NCBI GenBank assembly: GCA_017454525.1
Contig: JAFTCT010000030.1
Span: forward strand, 1 to 37,136
Direction: 5' to 3'
Source: Clostridia bacterium
Lineage (GTDB): Bacteria; Bacillota; Clostridia; Oscillospirales; CAG-272
Length of the DNA stretch: 37,136 nt
Shown here: piece by piece, positions 33,663 through 37,136 of the stretch
How positions within the stretch are numbered: the stretch's first letter is position 1
Layout of the letters: the number at the start of each line of letters is the position of its first letter
Made by a program: the position numbers and the translations under genes
Notes under the pieces: generated by a model
The model's database searches: none
What the model saw: the letters and a program-made list of their open reading frames with translations, nothing else
What the model was told of the DNA's origin: nothing

Positions 33663-35357
33663 TTATCTCCTTTCCGTCTGCAGTTCGCGGACGATCAGTT
33701 TTTCAAATTCCTCGGGCGGCACCGGTCGGGAGAAGTAGTAACCCTGTACGAGATCGCACCCTTCGTTCTTCAAGAACTCAAGCTGTTCCTTCGTTTCCAC
33801 GCCCTCCGCGACGACCGTGACCCTTAAATACTTCGCGATATCGATGATCAGATCGACCAGCCGCCGGTCTGTCTCGCTCTTTTCGAGATTGCGGATGAAT
33901 TTCATATCGATCTTCAGTACGTCGATCGGCATCGACGAAAGCATATTCAGCGAGGAATAGCCCGAACCGAAGTCGTCCATTTCGATCTGAAAACCGAGTT
34001 CGCGCAAAGCCGTGATCACGTCCATCAGCAGTTTGGCGTTGTCGGTGTACGCCGATTCGGTGACCTCCAGCTTGAGATCCCGATATTCGAGCCCTTGGTC
34101 GGTAATGAGTTTCTTCAGTTTTTCCACCAGTCCCAGTCCGAAGACGTCTGCGCGCGAGAGGTTGACCGAAACGGGCAGCGTCATGCCGTATTTTTTCTTC
34201 CATTCGGCGATCTGTCGGGCGGCTTCCTCCCACACGTAGTTGTCGACGACGCTGATCAGTCCGTTGCCCTCGAGCAGCGGAATGAAACTGCCGGGCGAGA
34301 TCATGCCGAGTTCGGGATGCACCCACCGGATCAGCGCCTCGGCGCTGCTCAGGCGCGGCGGGTCGCACTGAATATCGTACTTCGGCTGGAAATAGACCTT
34401 CAACTGCCGGTTTTCGACCGCCGTGTGCAGATCATTGACGAGCCGCCGGTCAAGCAGCTCGCGCGTGCGCATCTCGTCGTTGTAGATCTTGACGGGATGC
34501 TGATAGTCGCCGCGCACCATATTACAAGCCGTCCGCGCGCAGTCGAAGAGCGTGACCGGATCCATCCCTTCGGCGTACGGCTTTACGCCCATGCGCAGAC
34601 GGATGCTGACGTTGGGTGAAATGCCGTCGACCTTCCTTTGAAATCTGTCGTGCAGCGCGCCGTAGTCGGGCTGTCCGACGCAGTAGATCGCGAAACGGTC
34701 GCCATCAAAACGCCCCGCGATGCCCTCCGTCTCCGCCAGAAACGCGCGGATCTCGCCGCCGATGATCCTTAAGACCTCATTCCCGAATTCCCTGCCGTTG
34801 ATCGCGTTGATCGAATGGAACTGCTCGATATTCAGACTGACCGCGTCAAGATGCAGTTCGGGATGATAGGTATATAAACGGTTGGCGTACTCAAAAAAGA
34901 AGTTGCGGCTGTATAATTCCGTGAGTTTATCGTGTTCGGCGGCTGAAATCAGATGTTTGCCCTCGTTGAGTTCGATGATGCGCGTCACGCGCGCGACGAT
35001 CACCTCGTGCTGATCGAACGGTTTGGTGATGAAATCCGACGCGCCCATCTGCAGCGCCTTCAGTTCGGCGCTCTTTTCGGCTGTCAGCACGATCACAGGG
35101 ATCTCCCTCATCCGCTCGTCGCTCTTCATGGTTTCAAGCACTTCAAAGCCGTTCATGACCGGCATGATCAGATCGAGCATCACAAGCGAAAGATCCTCGA
35201 GGTGCGTTTCGATTTGAGACAGCGCTTCCCTTCCGTTTTCGGCATAGATCACTTCATAGTCGTCCTCGAGAATGACGCCCAGTACGTCGCGGTTGATCTC
35301 CTGATCGTCCACGACCAGCACCGTTCGTCCTCTTTGGATCTGTTTGGATCTGATCAT
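33663..35357 (-). CDS. Response regulator with degenerate GGDEF and EAL domains (c-di-GMP phosphodiesterase)
   Basis: A 564-residue soluble protein. The receiver domain (11-130) has acidic residues VVDDQE and phospho-acceptor Asp62 in MLDLIMP. A GGDEF-type domain (about 140-295) has DGDRF (218-222) instead of GGDEF, so it is likely inactive or only binds GTP. The EAL domain (about 305-560) keeps AEALIRW (339-345), DDFGSG and EGVET, so c-di-GMP hydrolysis is expected, controlled by phosphorylation of Asp62. Its start overlaps the upstream kinase stop by four bases (ATGA), and a good GAAAGGA site precedes it. It is the probable output of the phosphorelay. Confidence 0.92.
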   Translation of the reverse strand: MIRSKQIQRGRTVLVVDDQEINRDVLGVILEDDYEVIYAENGREALSQIETHLEDLSLVMLDLIMPVMNGFEVLETMKSDERMREIPVIVLTAEKSAELKALQMGASDFITKPFDQHEVIVARVTRIIELNEGKHLISAAEHDKLTELYSRNFFFEYANRLYTYHPELHLDAVSLNIEQFHSINAINGREFGNEVLRIIGGEIRAFLAETEGIAGRFDGDRFAIYCVGQPDYGALHDRFQRKVDGISPNVSIRLRMGVKPYAEGMDPVTLFDCARTACNMVRGDYQHPVKIYNDEMRTRELLDRRLVNDLHTAVENRQLKVYFQPKYDIQCDPPRLSSAEALIRWVHPELGMISPGSFIPLLEGNGLISVVDNYVWEEAARQIAEWKKKYGMTLPVSVNLSRADVFGLGLVEKLKKLITDQGLEYRDLKLEVTESAYTDNAKLLMDVITALRELGFQIEMDDFGSGYSSLNMLSSMPIDVLKIDMKFIRNLEKSETDRRLVDLIIDIAKYLRVTVVAEGVETKEQLEFLKNEGCDLVQGYYFSRPVPPEEFEKLIVRELQTERR

Positions 35358-36850
35358 TCTTTATTTCCGTCCTTTCTGTCAGCCGCCTGTGCAATGCAGT
35401 TTTTTAACGTTTCGTAAAGCAGATCCGCCTCGGCGGGTTTGGCGAGATGCGCGTTCATGCCCGCGTCGTGCGTCTGCCGGACGTCGCTTGCAAAAGCGTT
35501 TGCGGTCAGCGCGATGATGGGCACGCGCGCGGCGTCCGGGCGGTCGAGTTTTCTGATCTCTCTGGTCGCCGTCAGACCGTCCATGACCGGCATACGCAGA
35601 TCCATCAGGATCGCGTCATAGTATCCGGATGGCGAGGAGGAGAACATCTCCACGCCGATTTCGCCGTTTTCGGCGCGGTCACTTTCGGCGCCCTCCAGTT
35701 CCAGCAGATCCGCGGCGATCTCCGCGTTTTCTGGCAGATCCTCAACGATCAGGATCCTTCTGCCCTCTAAGGAGATCTCTGCGCGGTCCTTTGCCGCTTC
35801 CTCTTTCGTCTCCGGCTCGCACGGCTCCAGCGGGAGCGTCACCGTGAAAGTCGAACCGACGTTTTTCCGGCTTTCCACGCCGATCGATCCGCCGATCATC
35901 GCCACGAGCCGATTTGTCAGCGCCAATCCTACGCCGCTTCCGCCGTGACGGTCGGTCGACCCGGCGTCTTCTTTTGAAAAGGCGTCGAAGATCTTCGGCA
36001 GAAACGCCGGATCGATACCGACGCCGGTATCCTTCACCGAAAACTGAACCGTGCGCTTCCCGTCTTCAGAAGGCCCGTCGCTGATTTTCAGTTCGACGGT
36101 CCCCGGCGCGTCGGTGTATTTCACCGCGTTGTCAAGCAGCGCCAGCAGGACCTGCTTGACGATCATCTCGTCGCCCACGCAGATATCGCACAGAGCGCTG
36201 TCGTCCGACGAGTAGGTCAGTTTCTTTTCGTCGCAGAGCGTCTGCGCGATGGCGTTCACCTGCCGCACGGCGTTCTTTAAGGAAAACCGTGCGTGTTTAG
36301 CGGTCAGTTCCCCCGTCTCGATCCTGTTCATGTCGAGAATGTTGTTGATCAGTCCCAGAAGGTGCTTTGCGCTCAGACCGATCTTTTCAAGATAGGTCTT
36401 CGTCGACGGCGAAATATCGCGCTCGTTCAGCGCAAGTGCGTCCAGCCCGATGATCACGTTCATCGGCGTGCGCATCTCGTGGCTGACCATCGCTAAAAAC
36501 TCCTCCTTGACGCGGGCGCTCTCCTCGTGCGCCGTCATCTCCGCCTGCTTCCGCTCGCTTTCCGCAATTCTGCGGATGATACTGACAAGCAGCCTGTATA
36601 CTACAAAGACGAAGAGACTTCCGCCGAAGAGGATCAGCGATACGACCGGATTGGGTTCGAGAAAAATGCCGACCGCGAGATATCCCAGAAGGAAAAAGAC
36701 CAGCAGAACAACGGGAATATACAGAACGGCGCTGCTCGTCATTCTGTTTTTATCGGTACGGATATGTGTGGCAAACCTGAAAAAGCCCCAGATGTTGTAT
36801 ACCATCAGCGCGCTGCCGAGATATACCAGAATATAGCAGACGGTATTCAT
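35354..36850 (-). CDS. Hybrid histidine kinase with one receiver domain
   Basis: About 498 residues. Three membrane helices (about 4-25, 42-63, 68-92) with almost no external loop suggest a sensor of the membrane or of an internal signal. A short coiled coil leads to the dimerisation domain with His124 in MVSHEMRTPMN. The ATPase domain has DNAVKYTDA, DTGVGI and GSGVGLAL. The C-terminal receiver (about 370-490) has IVEDLPENAE and the acceptor Asp in LMDLRMPVMDG. The receiver is very close in sequence to the second receiver of the permease-kinase fusion. A GTG at 36862 would add four residues but directly abuts the GGGAGG site. The ATG at 36850 is more likely. It is the first gene of the four-gene operon. 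Confidence 0.9.
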   Translation of the reverse strand: MNTVCYILVYLGSALMVYNIWGFFRFATHIRTDKNRMTSSAVLYIPVVLLVFFLLGYLAVGIFLEPNPVVSLILFGGSLFVFVVYRLLVSIIRRIAESERKQAEMTAHEESARVKEEFLAMVSHEMRTPMNVIIGLDALALNERDISPSTKTYLEKIGLSAKHLLGLINNILDMNRIETGELTAKHARFSLKNAVRQVNAIAQTLCDEKKLTYSSDDSALCDICVGDEMIVKQVLLALLDNAVKYTDAPGTVELKISDGPSEDGKRTVQFSVKDTGVGIDPAFLPKIFDAFSKEDAGSTDRHGGSGVGLALTNRLVAMIGGSIGVESRKNVGSTFTVTLPLEPCEPETKEEAAKDRAEISLEGRRILIVEDLPENAEIAADLLELEGAESDRAENGEIGVEMFSSSPSGYYDAILMDLRMPVMDGLTATREIRKLDRPDAARVPIIALTANAFASDVRQTHDAGMNAHLAKPAEADLLYETLKNCIAQAADRKDGNKE

Positions 36851-36947
36851 TATGTCGGTCACCCTCCCGATCTCTGTACGGCGCTGCGCGCAAAGCAGCC
36901 GCCGGCGCGCCGTTGGGCGCAGAAATGATCATATATCTTCATTTTGT

Positions 36948-36976
36948 ATTATATATGATAAGCGCGTTAATGTCAA
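36948..36976 (-). promoter_or_regulatory. Consensus promoter of the phosphorelay operon
   Basis: TTGACA, a 17-base spacer and TATAAT on the minus strand. The leader to the ATG is about 90 bases, GC-rich in its second half, with no riboswitch recognised. Confidence 0.9.
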
Positions 36977-36989
36977 TAAGGTTTTGCCG

Positions 36990-37032
36990 AAAAAACAGGG
37001 GCTGTTTCATTTGCCTGCAAATGAGCAGCCCC
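36990..37032 (-). terminator. Terminator for a minus-strand gene beyond the right edge
   Basis: On minus, GGGGCTGCTCATTTG pairs with a nearly complementary arm (stem 36998-37032, one bulge), followed by TGTTTTTT. It lies upstream of the phosphorelay promoter, so it must end transcription coming from a gene right of 37136. It is related in sequence to the terminator at 4459-4500. Confidence 0.8.
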
Positions 37033-37033
37033 C

Positions 37034-37067
37034 GCAAAACGGATGGTCGGGATCCCGTCCGTTTTGC
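37034..37067. repeat. Second hairpin beside the right-edge terminator
   Basis: A 10-base-pair inverted repeat GCAAAACGGA/TCCGTTTTGC (arms 37034-37043 and 37058-37067) encloses a further palindrome CGGGATCCCG. It directly abuts the terminator at 36990-37032. No gene is seen in 36863-37136 apart from the promoter and these hairpins. Confidence 0.75.
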
Positions 37068-37136
37068 GCGACTTTTGCGGTTTTGTCCGGACAGGCGAAC
37101 GCTTATTGTCTAACAATATGACAAAACCGAGGCGTG

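Overview
The window looks like chromosome of an anaerobic, moderately high-GC Firmicute of the Clostridia, most like the gut Oscillospiraceae/Ruminococcaceae. The reasons are strong AGGAG ribosome sites, near-perfect sigma-A promoters (TTGACA, 17 bases, TATAAT), a flavodiiron oxygen-scavenging protein, a dockerin-bearing protease, SipW-type signal peptidases, a TGS-domain nucleoside kinase and a YtrA-type GntR/ABC operon. No rRNA, tRNA, IS element, prophage or CRISPR array was seen. The taxonomic placement is an inference.

Layout, left to right. (1) 40-4273, minus: a four-domain flavodiiron protein and a secreted M6 metalloprotease with dockerin repeats. (2) 4509-12118, minus: a five-gene unit that reads SipW signal peptidase, membrane-anchored McrB-like AAA+ NTPase, McrC/DUF2357-like coiled-coil protein, second SipW peptidase, then a membrane c-di-GMP phosphodiesterase. 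This grouping does not match a system I can name and is the best candidate for an undescribed one. (3) 12409-14550, minus: a PlsC acyltransferase followed by a stand-alone CARF-nuclease (Can2/Card1 type) whose last part is knocked out of frame by one missing base. (4) 14709-19720, plus: a possible DNA-binding protein of unknown function, a GlpA-like FAD dehydrogenase, a second FAD oxidoreductase, a DUF1667 protein, an MscS channel and a low-molecular-weight tyrosine phosphatase, closely spaced and ended by a terminator shared with the opposite strand. (5) 19815-21269, minus: an ArsB/NhaD/SLC13-like transporter preceded by a clear yybP-ykoY (manganese) riboswitch with its own terminator. (6) 21315-25158, minus: a TGS-containing nucleoside kinase and a two-domain lipoprotein with a Thr-Pro linker. 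(7) 25228-29753, minus: gntR, ABC ATPase, two membrane proteins, a DUF1287 protein and a small lipoprotein in one operon. (8) 29904-36850, minus: a four-gene phosphorelay: hybrid histidine kinase, REC-GGDEF-EAL protein, HPt protein, and a 1114-residue fusion of an amino-acid permease to a hybrid histidine kinase with two receiver domains.

How the genes may work together: regions 2 and 8 each contain an EAL-domain enzyme with a degenerate GGDEF, so c-di-GMP breakdown is a recurring output. In region 8 phosphate can plausibly flow from either kinase through receiver domains and the HPt protein to the REC-GGDEF-EAL enzyme, with the permease-kinase fusion sensing an amino acid or its transport. 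Manganese is predicted to switch on the region 5 transporter by preventing early termination. At least eight genes or operons start from promoters with an exact TTGACA and a 17-base spacer, which makes transcription units unusually easy to read here.
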